Source: Varroa destructor (Eukaryota; Arthropoda; Arachnida; Mesostigmata; Varroidae). Taken from it: a DNA stretch of 64,000 nucleotides. Below, one piece after another: positions 1 through 12,157 of this stretch. The position numbers and the translations under genes are program-made. The notes beneath the pieces were generated by a model that saw only the letters and a program-made list of their open reading frames with translations, had not been told where the DNA came from and did not search any database. Positions within the stretch are counted from its first letter, which is position 1. Every line of letters begins with the position of its first letter. The stretch spans positions 36,243,877-36,307,876 of the forward strand of contig NW_019211454.1 in assembly GCF_002443255.2 (NCBI RefSeq), written 5' to 3'.

Positions 1-659
1 CATTAGCGTCGTAAGTAGGCTACCTACGTGGCGTGGCGCTGCTTCGCAAAAAACATGTGGAAACGGTAATATTCGTATATGAAATAACATCAATTTGTGT
101 GAAAAACGCACCCGTCAAGAAAACGTCTAAGGCGCTTCCAATTATATACATTAAACCTCAATGTGATAAGAATAAAGCGATATGTATTATATTGATTTTT
201 GTTATTGCTATTTTACAATGGCGGCGAAGGATGTGGGCTGCCAGGATCCAGACGTAAATGATGCAGTACCCGATCCTCAGATCTGACCATGTTCGGTCAA
301 CACTACTATTAAGCATACGATCACGATCCACAGGGGGATCGACAGCGTAACATGACGCAAAGTAGTCAAGTATTCGGCTGGATAGTATATCGATTTGCAA
401 ACTTAGCTTTTTGCATTAGAAAAATAACGAAGTCCCTATACATCGACTGGGCACGGTTGGTCACATACTTAATAATATAGATTTGCTTCACTGGAACAAG
501 CTTGTAGTAATAAAGGTCACGAACATGAAACGCCGACGAGAAACTTTATCGGATATTGAAAATCTTCTCGTTGGGCCGGCTCTCTTCGTTGACACTGACC
601 TAAATAAAAAAGCAAACGCACAACACTGTAGCAGAATATATTGTATTAGAGCTACTTAC
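1..659. other. Non-coding or intronic stretch before the first exon
   Basis: I see no supported gene here. A short plus-strand frame opens at 218 with a good start context (ACAATGG) and begins MAAKDVGCQDPD. It could run into a weak donor (GTAAAT) or continue 22 codons to a stop, too little to call. If the exon at 660-814 on the minus strand is real, this stretch is its downstream intron. Confidence 0.4.
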
Positions 660-814
660 ACTGAACCTAGAAGTGGAGTTCGTATCCGACGCGGCGGTTG
701 AAGCAGCATCATCGGAGAGAAGAGACGAAGAGACTGGCGGAGGTCGAACCCCCAGCACCGGCGTCGAGGGCGCCGAACTCCGTCGGCTCTCCAACGCTTT
801 GTCGTATGACGTGT
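660..814 (-). CDS. Internal exon of an unrecognised gene: Ser/Pro-rich disordered segment
   Basis: Read on the minus strand, a pyrimidine-rich tract ending in TTGTAG at 815-820 precedes an open 155-nt block, which ends at a consensus donor GTAAGT (654-659). The block starts with two bases that complete a codon, then carries 51 codons and ends in phase 0. The peptide is rich in Ser, Pro, Ala and Asp and contains the stretches ESRRSSAPSTPVLG and RPPPVSSSLL. That is typical of a disordered linker; RRSSAP looks like a basophilic-kinase or 14-3-3 type site. The frame stays open on both sides (600-1043), but composition changes at the splice sites. I cannot assign a family. The neighbouring exons are not visible nearby, implying long introns. 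The reading is favoured by both splice sites and by coding-like composition, not by homology. Confidence 0.5.
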
Positions 815-1157
815 CTACAACAGTGCAATGGAGTAGAAAAAAACAAAGTTTTCCATCAGCTTTATTGAATTTTTCACTTGATGATAATAACACGAAGACG
901 CTCGTTCGAGGGGAGAAAAAATGGCGATATGATAGAATGGCTATACTTGAGCCATTCATAATTGTCACCAATGGAGCATTTTGGCAAAAATAAAACTTGC
1001 GGGAAGGATCGTTCAGGGACATTGTGATATATATGCACACCATTCAAAAAGTAATTTGCCCTCGTCGTCGTACTTCGCTAATCTGAATCGTTAGAATCAG
1101 CCAGAACAACGGCAAGCGGACATAGCGCAGCATTGGAAACAAAGGTCTACCGACTAG

Positions 1158-1277
1158 ATTTCTGTGTCATGCCTCATTTCGAAAGCAGGGCAAATTAGTG
1201 CAGAATGCGTAGTTCCAACGGTAAAGAAACTGATGAACAAATGGAGCAATGTTGTTCAAAAGCACATCTTTTCGTAT
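1158..1277 (+). CDS. Candidate internal exon, unrecognised
   Basis: A 120-nt block, exactly 40 codons, lies between an acceptor-like GACTAG (1152-1157) and a good donor GTGAGT (1278-1283), in phase 0 at both ends. It includes the stretch GQISAECVVPTVKKLMNKWS followed by NVVQKHIFSY. The VVPT-x-KK-L pattern loosely recalls hAT-type transposase segments, but this is a weak impression over one short peptide. The upstream pyrimidine tract is poor. It could be a chance open frame, a domesticated-transposase exon or an ordinary exon of an unknown gene. Confidence 0.22.
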
Positions 1278-1518
1278 GTGAGTCAATTAATTCGTCAGTT
1301 TTTCGTGTTTCGTAACTTTTTCTATCGTAATAATAGTACAGTTATGTGGCAGGACAATAGGCAATGTGATTTTTATCACCAGGTTCGTTGTGTATGTATA
1401 TAGACTATCGAATTAAACAATAGCGTTCTATACTATTTCCAATACAATTACTAATGACGCTAGATAAATATAACTCTGAGTAGGCGTTCCGTGTATATCA
1501 ATTATGCTACATCAAGCG

Positions 1519-1550
1519 ACGGTACGGTACGGTACGGTACGGCACGGCAC
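1519..1550. repeat. Pentanucleotide tandem repeat (ACGGT)4(ACGGC)2
   Basis: Four copies of ACGGT run directly into two copies of ACGGC. The ordered T-to-C switch suggests a point change that then spread by slippage. The unit includes CpG-like CGG steps, unusual in the AT-rich surroundings. Confidence 0.9.
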
Positions 1551-2823
1551 ATTCACACTTAGATACGCCAATAAGCACGGTAATATGTTAAAATCATTTT
1601 GGAATCGCACTTAAATAATAAATTAACAATTGTTTATATGCACCTCCTGATCCCCAAACCGATAAGAAATATCGCTCAATAACTAATGTTATGTAGCAAA
1701 AGCATCGGGTTGAAGAAATCCGCATGATCCGACACACAAGCGGGCAGGAACGACGCTATAAGCGGTCATTGCACGATAAACCATAAATAACTGCACAATG
1801 GTGGATAAACGAACCTTTCCGGAATATCATCCTACACAAAAGTTCGCCGCAGAGAAACAGGTGCGCGACTAGTATCGAGTAGGTTCCAATCAGAGAGCAT
1901 GACACCAACAACAGTTTAAGCGGCCCCGTAATATACGTCGCAATAACGTGATTAAACATGTCAGCAGCGGCGTGGTAAAACATCAGCAGGTACATAGCAA
2001 GCTCATCACCGTTTTATAACGAACGAGTCCGCTAACACGAAGCGGCTATGACGTCTAATAAGCAGAAGTCAGGTTGAAGTAACAGCTGGACTGCACTTGG
2101 TAGCGCGTCAAAAACGACTAAAACAGAGAGGGCAAGTAACGCTCGTTATTCAGTTAGTTACGCACTGAACCAGTCGTAGTCTCAAGAGAACGAGCACCGA
2201 TGCCAACGGGGGTCGTAGCAACAATAAACTGCATCAGTTTTTCGTTGGCATGTTGCTGACCGACGGCAGGAGCTCTCTCAAGCGAAAACTGCCGATTGCG
2301 CTCTGCTTAACACTATCAGCATCGCCGTCACCGCCGCGGTCAGCAGCAAAAACCGCGGCACCGATCAGTGGCCACAGTTTGAATCTATTCTATACCAGTA
2401 GACTTCAGTTCCCATGGCGTCAGTTGCTTGCGTCGTTCGCCAGTTTATTAATTTGTTTTTATTATGGAAACGTTGGCATAGCAGATCGATAGGTGTGTCT
2501 ATATGCGTTTGTAATTTGTTCAACAGCGGACAAGTAACGGACCCGGAAAGGGGGCATTTTGTTATGAAACGGTTGAAACTGCAATAGCGAGAGGGAGCGT
2601 CAACAACCCTCTAGACGGCCACAAACCATTATTACGGCTGAGACAGAAAGTAAATGACAGTTGGCTGTTTCATGGCCCAGTCACAAACCCAGAAGTCTAC
2701 AGACAAATACAATACGTGTATATACTTAAGTGGCCAAAAAATTACGGTAATGACAATTACAGATAATAGGGGTAATACAATTATGGGGAAATTATCTTTG
2801 GAAAATTGTAATCATGCGCCCCT

Positions 2824-3036
2824 GTGTCGGTCGAACTTCTACGAAGATGGGCTATTGAAAACGAAATAATATACATACGTATAAAAGCAAACCTTACTTG
2901 GATGAGACGTATGTACGAACATTTGACAAGGGCCAGGCTTGATAACGAGAAATTTTTGATAATATCATATCTTACCGGACGGCGTTTCCGGCCCGTGTTC
3001 GTTCGAAAAATGCTAAAATTACTTAACGATTATTAA
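2824..3036 (+). CDS. Unassigned open frame, possibly a terminal exon
   Basis: About 70 codons are open and end at a TAA near 3036. The frame begins just after an upstream in-frame stop and has no good ATG start, so if coding it would be a last exon. It is rich in Arg, Lys, Ile and Leu, with stretches such as LLRRWAIENEII and RMYEHLTRARLD and a basic C-terminal end. No family is recognised, and the acceptor side is weak. This could be chance. Confidence 0.15.
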   Translation: MSVELLRRWAIENEIIYIRIKANLTWMRRMYEHLTRARLDNEKFLIISYLTGRRFRPVFVRKMLKLLNDY

Positions 3037-4349
3037 AAAATTCGATAAAAGACAATAGCCTAACAAAACAAAACAGCCCGAATTGAGGGTATTAGAGTGT
3101 GAAATCTATCTTTGCGTTTGCATGATTTTAAATCCGTTGTAAAGGGCACGTAAAAATAGCCGTTCTATGTGTAATCAATTATCTATCCTGACAAATAATA
3201 GGTAATCGAGTCTGGGAATGAAAGCTAAAGAAATTGACAATTATGCCGTATGAGTGCAACGATGTACGCTACCCAGAGTAGACATTACTCCCTTTCGTTT
3301 GACACAAATGAACGAACAAATGGATTTTTTATAATACCTTTAAATCGTTGTAGTGTTTTCCACATCCGATCAACTGTATCCATTTCGAAGGCAATCCTTG
3401 AAAAACACCAAAAGAGAATATAGGTGCACTACTTCATCACTAGTCTTTTCCACATTGACTCGTTCTCTTTATCCGCTTAGAAACGCATGTCTGCGTGTGT
3501 GTTTGTGTGCGTGTTCATCTGTTGTATTTTAGTTCACAGGTATCCTCACAATAACGGTAACAACAGCCCTACGTGCTCATCATTCGTAGATTGCACCGGC
3601 GTGTCACGGCGCAAAAGGCGGACAACTGCACAACCTTTTGACAGTGCTTGCAACAAACCTGCTAAACGTGCATGTTCGTACCAACACGAAACATTCAGAC
3701 CGATGCGCCTTATCTGGAGCAAGACAGAAAAGGGGTCCAACTCTGTTTGTCGTTCACACAGGCACAGATCTCTAGATCACCGGATCTGGCATAAAGGGTT
3801 GCCTTTTCTTTCCTGTCCATATATCCCCGATTTTCTCGGCTCTCGTCTGTGAAGATGACGGTGACCCTAGGTTTGTCCCTTCACGGTTGTCTTTCATAGG
3901 AAAATTCCTTGTTTTTACACATCGGACGACCATGACACACTAGATTAATCGTAAAAAGGCTCCGAGTACCTTCGCCAGACGCTTCACTCAGATCGCGTTC
4001 GAATCCACTAACACTATAATGGACTCTGGACAGATTTTAGCACAATGCTCCCGCCTGCAATCAGCCACTGCGTACTGAGTGACCATTGTAATAATAGCAT
4101 TAGTGCTAGTCAAGAGCTCCGTTCTGGCGCCGGCTTTTTTGTAATGAACGTTTACGACGACGTCGACAGCAGCTGGTGTCAGAGCTCCTCGGACTTCCTT
4201 ACGTCTTGGGAGTGCTTCGGAACTGACTTAGTTTGGCAGAGTGCTGCTCGCAAAACTAGCGGTGGTGGTGCTACCTTTGCTAGACGACGTCCTGTGTAGC
4301 ACTGCGTGTTGCGGCAACAACAATAATACAACCAGTCTGTCTGTATCTA

Positions 4350-4360
4350 TGTGTGTGAGC

Positions 4361-4393
<33 letters not shown>

Positions 4394-4402
4394 TGTGTAT
4401 GT
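4350..4402. repeat. (GT)n microsatellite, imperfect
   Basis: Alternating GT runs are interrupted by GAGC and by AT steps. The His-Thr-rich open frames on the opposite strand here are artefacts of this repeat. Confidence 0.95.
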
Positions 4403-7400
4403 GGCATGTAAAGTAGTTCCTGTGACCGCTGCAACCGCTAGGACCGTAGGACGGCTTCTCCAGCGAAGAAGTCAAGAGCGCGGGTCGCCGGACAGCCAGT
4501 GCCTCGGACTCCGGCGCTCCGGTCTTCAACAATAGTAATAGCGGCTATGGTTGCGGCAGCCACGACGGCAGTTACTGCTGTAGCGACTCCAACAACCACT
4601 TTAGGGGCCAGATCTGAGGTAGGAGCGGACGAACGAAACGAACATTGTCGGCCGTCCCTGCGAACAACAACGGGAAAAGAGGGAGCGATAGGAGAAAGAA
4701 GGTAAGAAACAGTCTGGCTGGTTCATCTGTCTCCTGATTGCTACTTGCCTCTCGTTTTCGATGCTTGCTTGGCTGGATAGGCTGGCAATTTCTGCTTACG
4801 GCGAAGATCGCAGCGGCAGCAACGACAACGACGTTTGCTTTTCCTGCTGGTCAGGCGCTGCCAAGGAACAGTGGCGGCGGGAATAGTAGCAGCTATTCTG
4901 CTCTTCACTCTATCAACTGAATGGCAATGGTTTAGGGACCGTCGTGTTGGTTTGTTGTAGTCGTCGGTCAGCCCAACAAAGTGCAGCGCAATGCACCGTA
5001 ACATCAACGTCTAATACGGTGTGTGGATAGAGGTACATTATAGCGAGGAATACGCTACAACAGCCACGATGAAGGCCAAGTCTCCAAAACAACAGCAAAG
5101 TCAGTCCGATGGGTTACAGTGTAGAACAAAGCCAAGTCTGAAAGCCTATAGCTTAACAAAAGATGCACGCACACAGACATATCAACAGACTTATATATAC
5201 ACAGCTGCTTTCGCGCGACAAACCTACGGCTGACAAAGAGTAGTGGCTGTTGTGCGTCGACTCCCTAAGCGGGCACTGCAATGCTAACGAGATTAGTTAC
5301 TGCCATCTTCCCTTCACACGCGCATTGTCCCTTTCCCTCATTGTCTTTCGACCGGCAGTCTTTAAATGGAGCCAGTCACGCTGCCAGTATCAAAAGCGAA
5401 CGAATACACAAATCAACGAATTGCAGCACATTGACTGATTTGTACACCGGCGTCACGCCATTTGTGCGCGTCAGAGGAAAAATGACAAAAACATTTCAAG
5501 ATATAGCGGTAAGGGCAGCGGTTAAGGTTGCGTGCTCGCAAATATCGACGATGAAAGAAAGCACCAGGTACCACAAACGTCTCGCCAACAGCTGCAATGT
5601 GTACGGTTATTAGTGCTATCATCATAGACAAGATGATCACTTTAGAAGTTTAAATAGTACATCTGCGACCCGTTCATGGGGCCTTACACGCGTGAAACGA
5701 AACCTAGGCCTTGATGAAGCTTTTCGATGATATTGTTGCCCGTCTAGTAAACTCATTAGTCGGCAATCGAAACGGCTTACGACAGTAATATTGTCGGCCT
5801 GTATCGAACTTTGCACCCGGTGATTAATGATCAAACTGTGACTTAGAAATGTTTATGTCTGCTGTGACGTTGCCTGATATGCCAAACAAATCCATGTTCT
5901 AATAGCTTGAAGCAAAATTGGATACTTTTGATTAAGCTTGCCTGCCCACCCTCACCTTTTACAAATTTGAATGCAGTTTTGCTGACAAGTTATTCAGATC
6001 AGAGGGGTGCACAGTGTTATACAAGATCCATACCTGCTAAAACTATTCGAAAGTAACACCTACGCTCGCGACTACTTTTTTGAACGTTACCCCTCCCGGG
6101 GGTCAGCTTTCAATAGTTATTATATTATGGCAGCTATTAACAGTGGGTTCTGTCATTTGAAACGACTCGCCTTGGATGACATGAGCGGTCTGCCTTTTGC
6201 TGCGAGCTGGTTCGAGAGACCAACATAATTCTGAATAAACTCTTCCAGAGCACTATCTATGAATGTACTTACGCCAGAGCTGCGCTCCGATTTCGCTTAT
6301 TATCTCTGATTATTTGCTCTTCTCCACGTTAGCACTGTGTAAGGTGATTTACATAAAGACCAATAGTAGAAGGTTGAGCCGCAAACGACAAAGGAACAGG
6401 TTATGGAAACTAGAACTGATACACAATGCCCTTTAGATCAACCTAGCCACTTGTTCAATCACCCAACCATCTACGACAAACAACGTCATTACATTTGCTG
6501 TTTGTACGCTAATTATATTGAAGCTGTTAGAAAAAGAAAAAGATATTAAGTTAATTATTATGAAAAGTGTCCGCACAGTTACCAGAAGGTCTATTTAGCG
6601 TAATAGACGATTTATAAACGTGCATTAACGTTCTTGCGTATGTTTTGGATACGATAGTTTGCTTAAGCAAACGAACGGAGCGGGGACATTCAGCTTGTCC
6701 AATATAAACTAAAAGATATATTTTAGATGATAACATTGCTGCACCATTATTACCGATATTCGTTGGAACTTGACAGCGATGCTACGAGGCACTTCTGTAA
6801 TGAGATGTCAATAATAATAAAATGACGTTACAATTAAAACCTACAAGTTATCATCGTATCTTTCCAACTAACGTTTTTGTGCGGCTCAATAGTTTCTCGT
6901 ACCGTAATTCGAACAAGACCGAGTTCCAGCGCGTCCATTTTTCCCAGTTCCGCGCCTTTTCTAACGTCATAAGTTGTACGTAGGCCCTAGCGCACCGTTT
7001 CTGACGGTGTCGAGCAGTGGAATTATTCCAGCTGTGACAGATCATTTCAAACGCATGTTTGAGACGTATAATAGGACAAGCTATTGTCGTTATGGTTGTT
7101 CCACCTGATGATTTTCCGGACCGAACTACTGATGTTTAAATCATGTAAAAAAATATTAACAATCATTAAATGACTAGCTATCGAATGACTAGCCAGGAGC
7201 GCTACGAACAGTCACAATTTCCATAGCTATTTTCAATTTTTAGGCAAAAACATGTAAAACTTGTCAATCAGTCTCGTGTCTATATCATGGATCATGTTGT
7301 GAATGAGGGTGCTTTCTAGATCATTTGAAACAAACACATGCTTAGTTGACAAAAGATGCATGCATGAGCAACTACAATAACGATATGGAAACTCCATAAG

Positions 7401-8008
7401 GCATATGAACAATGACAGGAAACATATGAGATATTTTGTATTTCAGCATGCTCAGGGTAGCCGTTTGAAGTAAGGGTGAAGGATCGTAACCCGGTTAGTC
7501 ATCGGCACAAATATTATGATAGCTTAGGCAGCTTCATGCAGATCAATGGGACCGATAATAGACAGCGTAGGATGCAGCAAATTATATCTTGACGGGAATT
7601 TATTGAGGAGCACAATCGATCTGTCCTCGTTAGTTCGACACGGTCAGTCTATTCAATACACTTCAATATACGTCTGTGATCGCCGGTGAAGCTCGACCAA
7701 TAGACAACCCTAATTTGTCAATCTCTTCCCTTAACAATCACTGATCTCTCTTCGAAATGCCTCGTAATCACGACAAGCGTAACACACGTGAGCCAGCAAA
7801 CTTTAGCTCCTCAGCCTTTTTATAATACATCTCTTCGTTGCATTCACTTTTTTTTTTGTTTTTCTTTGTTGCAGTATACGATGCCACAGAAGGTAACGAC
7901 TGGTAATAATGACGTGCAGATGGTAGACACCTGCAAAGGGCAAATGTCTGTTGACTGGCGGGTTGGTTGCAAGATATTATGGTTGATGGGATTCTGGTCT
8001 ATGATTGA

Positions 8009-8641
8009 TTATAGACGATTAAATGTCTCTTCTTGTCTTTCGTTACCTGGCGACAGGGGTTGTCTATGATGCGATCCTGGACTGGCAACATTGAGCGGCA
8101 ACGTCGAAGTTCGGGGTGTATACTGTAGGGTGTGCCGACGGCTGCCAACGAACTCGAACTCCGTCTGCGTCAGCTGATCTGAAGACGTCACATCACGGCA
8201 TGCAACAACAACGACATCAGCAATCCCAAGACCAAAGCAGTTACCGAGCAAATGCTCCTCCACTTCGTCTTTCTTCTTATTTTTCGGTTCGTGGCTACTG
8301 TAACCCAATTGATACGCGGCAAAGCTGCGCCAGCTGCCAGCCACGCGAGACCCCCCGCTACCGCCACCACCCCCGACTCCACCAGCTACCCGATTTACTT
8401 CCTCTCTACCACGCGTAACCCCCTGGCAGCTGCTGCTGCTGTGTTCTCCCTTTATATCAGCAGAAAAAGAAGAAGACCATTGCAACGGCAACTGCGGCTC
8501 CTGTAGACATGGCTGCTCATGGTGTTCATACTGATACTGATAATGGTGCGATTCTACACCAATCGCTGACCTATTGTCGGTATCGCTCAACTGAAGGTCA
8601 TAACGTCTGCAAGCAGAACGCGAACGACGAAACAACTTCAT
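8009..8641 (-). CDS. Long GC-rich open frame, possible 5' coding exon
   Basis: This is the second longest ATG-initiated frame in the window (210 codons). It starts at 8641 in a fair context (A at -3) and begins MKLFRRSRSACRRYDLQLSD. Visible features are a basic Arg-rich N-terminus, a His/Gln/Tyr-rich segment near residues 31-45, a short Ser run, a Gly-rich run of about 12 residues near the middle, and a polar Ser/Pro C-terminal third. There is no predicted membrane segment and no recognised domain. The region is GC-rich, which lowers stop-codon frequency in all frames, and the plus strand is also partly open. The length is therefore suggestive but not decisive. It could be the disordered N-terminal exon of a larger minus-strand gene. 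No clear donor was found inside it. Confidence 0.3.
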   Translation of the reverse strand: MKLFRRSRSACRRYDLQLSDTDNRSAIGVESHHYQYQYEHHEQPCLQEPQLPLQWSSSFSADIKGEHSSSSCQGVTRGREEVNRVAGGVGGGGGSGGSRVAGSWRSFAAYQLGYSSHEPKNKKKDEVEEHLLGNCFGLGIADVVVVACRDVTSSDQLTQTEFEFVGSRRHTLQYTPRTSTLPLNVASPGSHHRQPLSPGNERQEETFNRL

Positions 8642-10589
8642 CGTATGAAGCGGTTAAAATGCAAAGTTCAGAGAAAGGATGACTCAATCGGTGCACAGAT
8701 AAGCGTGAGAGAACGAAGATTCAGATTATGAGGCGAAACTGATTCTGGCACAAAGATGACCCTTAGTCATCTTACTATAACGAGCGCATACAATATAAGA
8801 CGTAGCTCCTGCGTTATATATATATATTTTTTTAATTTTAATCCTTTCTTCTTATTCTTTCTGTTTCTAGCTTGACCCTTATGCATGTAGGTCAGGATAT
8901 ATGATTATATCCTACTCAATTATTCACTACACATTGTAGAGTCATATCTTTATATCATGACGAAAAGTCACATTAACATCACTAACGGATATATCTATTA
9001 CGAATGTAGACTGTTCCATGGTCATCAAATGTTACTACAGTCGCGAGGCTGGTAAAAAGTCCATACGTATCACGGCTTCGGATGTCTGTCCTTCCACAAG
9101 GCAACGTTAGCTTTAAGTCACATTACCTTTACAATTAGTGTAACACCACGCTTTGGTAACAACAAGCCACACATGTAAATGAGATGACGACGGCAACCGC
9201 TTCCCGGGAAAAAGAACTATACAACACTTTAGCACTTAGTAATTGTTGGCTGAAAACACGCATATGCTGCGCCTGCCGTCTATAAGACAGGGAAAGTTCA
9301 CACATAGTAAATAAGTTCATTTAAGCATTGTTCCTTTGTTTTTTTGTGGAGTTTTCTCGTATCTGGTCTTCCTTCTCTTTTTAGATGGAGTTTAAAAAAA
9401 ATCGGAGAGCATCGGTCGCATAACGACGGAGGCCAAACACTTGACGGTGCTGACCCGTAATCTAATATGCAGCAACCTCAAAGCCCAAACCCAAAGACCG
9501 ATTCCTAACCATTTCATTTATACGTATCTACACTCACACGTACGCACACATACACACGTAAAGGCACTTCAACACTAACCAATATTCACGGGCACAAGCG
9601 TTACGGTGAACCCAACAGCTTGAACGTGTTGTTGCGTCTCGTCTTATCTTCGTTATGCTATGACGTTAAGAGGGTAGCACTCTTTTTCCCTGTGCTTGTG
9701 TTCAGTAAGTTCCTTCTATGGTTGCCAGTAGCCTCAACGCTGACGGTCATAGCTCGCACCGTTGTCGGAAGGATCACTGGTATTACTGCGGATACCAGTG
9801 TCATGCAGCGGTTAAGCTGTGCTTCGACTGTCTTATTAGCCAGAGTCACTTTTGCCGCGTTACTGAGCCACGAGTACACAACGATGAATTTGAGAGAATC
9901 AAGAACTGCCAAAACAGAGAGCAGAGATCAACAGTAATCACCTTTTCGCTCCTCTCGTCGTTCAGTTCTGCCCTTTCGTCTGCAGATCGGCTGATCGTTG
10001 ACGGAACTACCGTACCTCGCTACCAAAAACGCCACCAACGCCGCGACAAAGACTAGCACAAGCACCGCCCTCAACCTAACCTCTGATTAAACTCGAAGAG
10101 AACTGGCTGACTGACTGGCGATATGGTTGGCTAAGATCAGGCTCTAGCAGGTCCGGCTAGTAGCACAGCGACCAAGAACAACCTCAACCTTCGCCTCCTC
10201 TTCCTTTCAAAGAGCTGATCTCCGCTGCCGTCGTAGCAGCTCCTACTGCTGTTTTTGCTGCTCTGCGGCTGCGGGTAGCACCGAACGCGCGCCGAATGCG
10301 CCGTTCAGCGAAAGACCCACAAATGGACACTGACTGGCTGGCCCTTACTCTGTTTGTTGCGTTGCATTTGCTACCACTGATGCTAGTACTATTATCTGTT
10401 GCTGAGTATGGCGTCTGTTCGCCGTGAACGGTTATGGTAATACCCTCCAAAGTCGATATCGTGCAACATCGAGACTCTATTAACAACGGCGGCGATCACA
10501 GGCACGATCGCCTATTACGAGAAGCGCGATCTCTGAGCAACTCTCGCAAAGTAGCAGAGGCACCTTTCATGGTCTGAGGAGCTGTTATC

Positions 10590-10604
10590 AGCAGCAGCAG
10601 CAGT
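10590..10604. repeat. (CAG)5 run
   Basis: A short uninterrupted CAG run, one of several in the GC-richer islands of this window. No coding frame through it is convincing. Confidence 0.85.
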
Positions 10605-11068
10605 GACACTAAAAACGAATCAGGCAGCATCGTTACTATAGCTTTAAGCAGGCAGCATTATATTAAGCACTGTCTCAACTGCAGCATCTGCCAGTTCGGG
10701 TAATCCTACGGGTGACTGCGGTCGTTGATTTGCTGTCGCTGCTACTGATGCCACCGGCAAGTATCAAGCGAGCCATAGGTTACCGTTCTGCCGTACCTCC
10801 CTGGTCCTGCGATGTCGCGCTGCCCTCTCCGTGCGCCTAATGGCAGCCGGAGCAACCTTCAATAACTCTTGAGCATTTTTTTTTCTCTCGATCTGTTACT
10901 GTTCCCCTCCCCTGACTGCCGCCGTCTTATTTCAACCTGATTCGACTTAACTGGACCTGCCTAAGCACGCTCATACCCGCAGGTTAGAGCAGACGAGAAA
11001 AAATGCGACATCCTTAGCACTTTTCTAGCGAGTGAGGCTAAGCAACGGCGACCACCCCGATGACGAGC

Positions 11069-11094
11069 GAGCACAAGGGAAGTTTCTTGTGCTC
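11069..11094. repeat. Perfect 9-bp inverted repeat, 8-nt loop
   Basis: The arms GAGCACAAG (11069-11077) and CTTGTGCTC (11086-11094) are exactly complementary around an 8-nt spacer. It is a small hairpin of unknown role. Confidence 0.8.
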
Positions 11095-12151
11095 TAAAGA
11101 CAAAAACGACACGAGCCAGCCAGCGCGCGAAACAAAAACCGGTTGACAAACGAACTCCGGGAAGCACCATGACTAAACGCACGCTCACAGATCCATACAG
11201 TCAGGCCATCATCCGTCAGCCTGCTTGTTTGTCCTAGTTGTTTCCTAACTTATTAACACTTGTCGTATAGTGTATTCTATAGACGGGACAGTCATTTATT
11301 TATACGTGCTTTTTAGAATGATTTAGTCAAATCCATTTACTCATATGAATGATGGAGACTGAATCATGCAATGCAGAGACATTGCAGTTTTGTGCGAATG
11401 ATATCAGTCATCCAGAGCCGTCTTAACCTGGTGATTTATTTTATTGACACCTTAAATTAATATGACGAGGATTCCCAACTGCGATAAGCCGCCTATGCGA
11501 TAATTTAATTAAAGCAAGAGGGCGCAGCAGAACTCATTTATTGCGCAGTGTCAGACTGTGCTGCGTCAGCAACATCCTAATTATCGTCACGAGAGCATTG
11601 TGATGAAAATGATGATAACAACTACGACTACTTATAACTTTGTGCTTGGTGCCGTGGATAAACACAACGATGAACAGATCAAAAACGTACGCTAGCAGTA
11701 CATCTTGCAGTCGTAACAGTCAACGAATCCAATAAAGTACACTAAAATATTGTAATTCAAACTTGTACTTCCTTTGGTTAAAACGGTACCGTGGCATATC
11801 CCCGTATCACGTGACTGCTCATTTCCCATGTATAGGCTCCCGGTTAGCAAGCTCAAGCAATGGTGTACAAAAGGCGGCGAAACAGAGCAGAGATAGATAG
11901 GAAGTGCATTTCTCTGGCGCTCACAATCAAGTCCATTGTCGATCATGGCCAACCGTAAAGAGGGACCCACAACAATGTACGTTAGTTCGATTCTTTTTTG
12001 ATGTATGGATACCTAAAAGATATCAACTTTTAGCATATATGAATACAAACATTACGCAGAGATTTAATTAGGCATATTCTTGATCGATCAATAAAAGGTA
12101 CGTACACTTGAAAATACAGGATAAATGCACTATCAGCAAGATGTGGCCATG

Positions 12152-12157
12152 TTTATT
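12152..12157 (-). terminator. Poly(A) signal AATAAA overlapping the stop of the CxxC gene
   Basis: TTTATT on the plus strand gives AATAAA on the minus strand, sharing its first base with the TGA stop of the 12157-12462 frame. A second AATAAA lies inside the last codons (12166-12171). If the frame is expressed, its 3' UTR would be very short. Confidence 0.35.

Larger units (their letters stand above)
815..8008. other. Spacer or intronic sequence with scattered weak candidates
   Basis: There is no confidently supported gene. The stretch holds the candidate exon at 1158-1277, a pentanucleotide repeat at 1519-1550, an unassigned open frame at 2824-3036 and a (GT)n tract at 4350-4402. A GC-richer island lies at about 4.1-5.0 kb, where open frames on both strands look compositional. 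From about 5.6 to 7.8 kb it is AT-rich and shows no structure I could support. Confidence 0.4.
8642..12151. other. Spacer including a triplet-rich GC island
   Basis: The section at 8.65-9.6 kb is AT-rich spacer. About 9.6-11.2 kb is GC-richer, with CAG/CTG-type runs (notably 10590-10604) and open frames on both strands whose Ser/Ala/Arg-rich products look compositional. It resembles the 5' regions of developmental genes but has no core promoter or splice pair I can defend. No gene is seen at 11.2-12.15 kb. Confidence 0.4.

Noticed and set aside
673..993. Plus-strand 106-codon frame over the Ser-rich exon
   Set aside because: It is the complement of the splice-bounded minus-strand exon, whose reading is better supported.
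2150..2185. TTATTCAGTTAG resembling an arthropod initiator
   Set aside because: No TATA box upstream and no matching downstream promoter element at +28; the motif alone is too common.
3990..4010. GCGTTCGAATCCAC resembling a tRNA B box
   Set aside because: No A box, anticodon stem or acceptor pairing is found at the right distance upstream.
4228..4532. His-Thr repeat frames on the minus strand
   Set aside because: They are produced by the (GT)n tract at 4350-4402.
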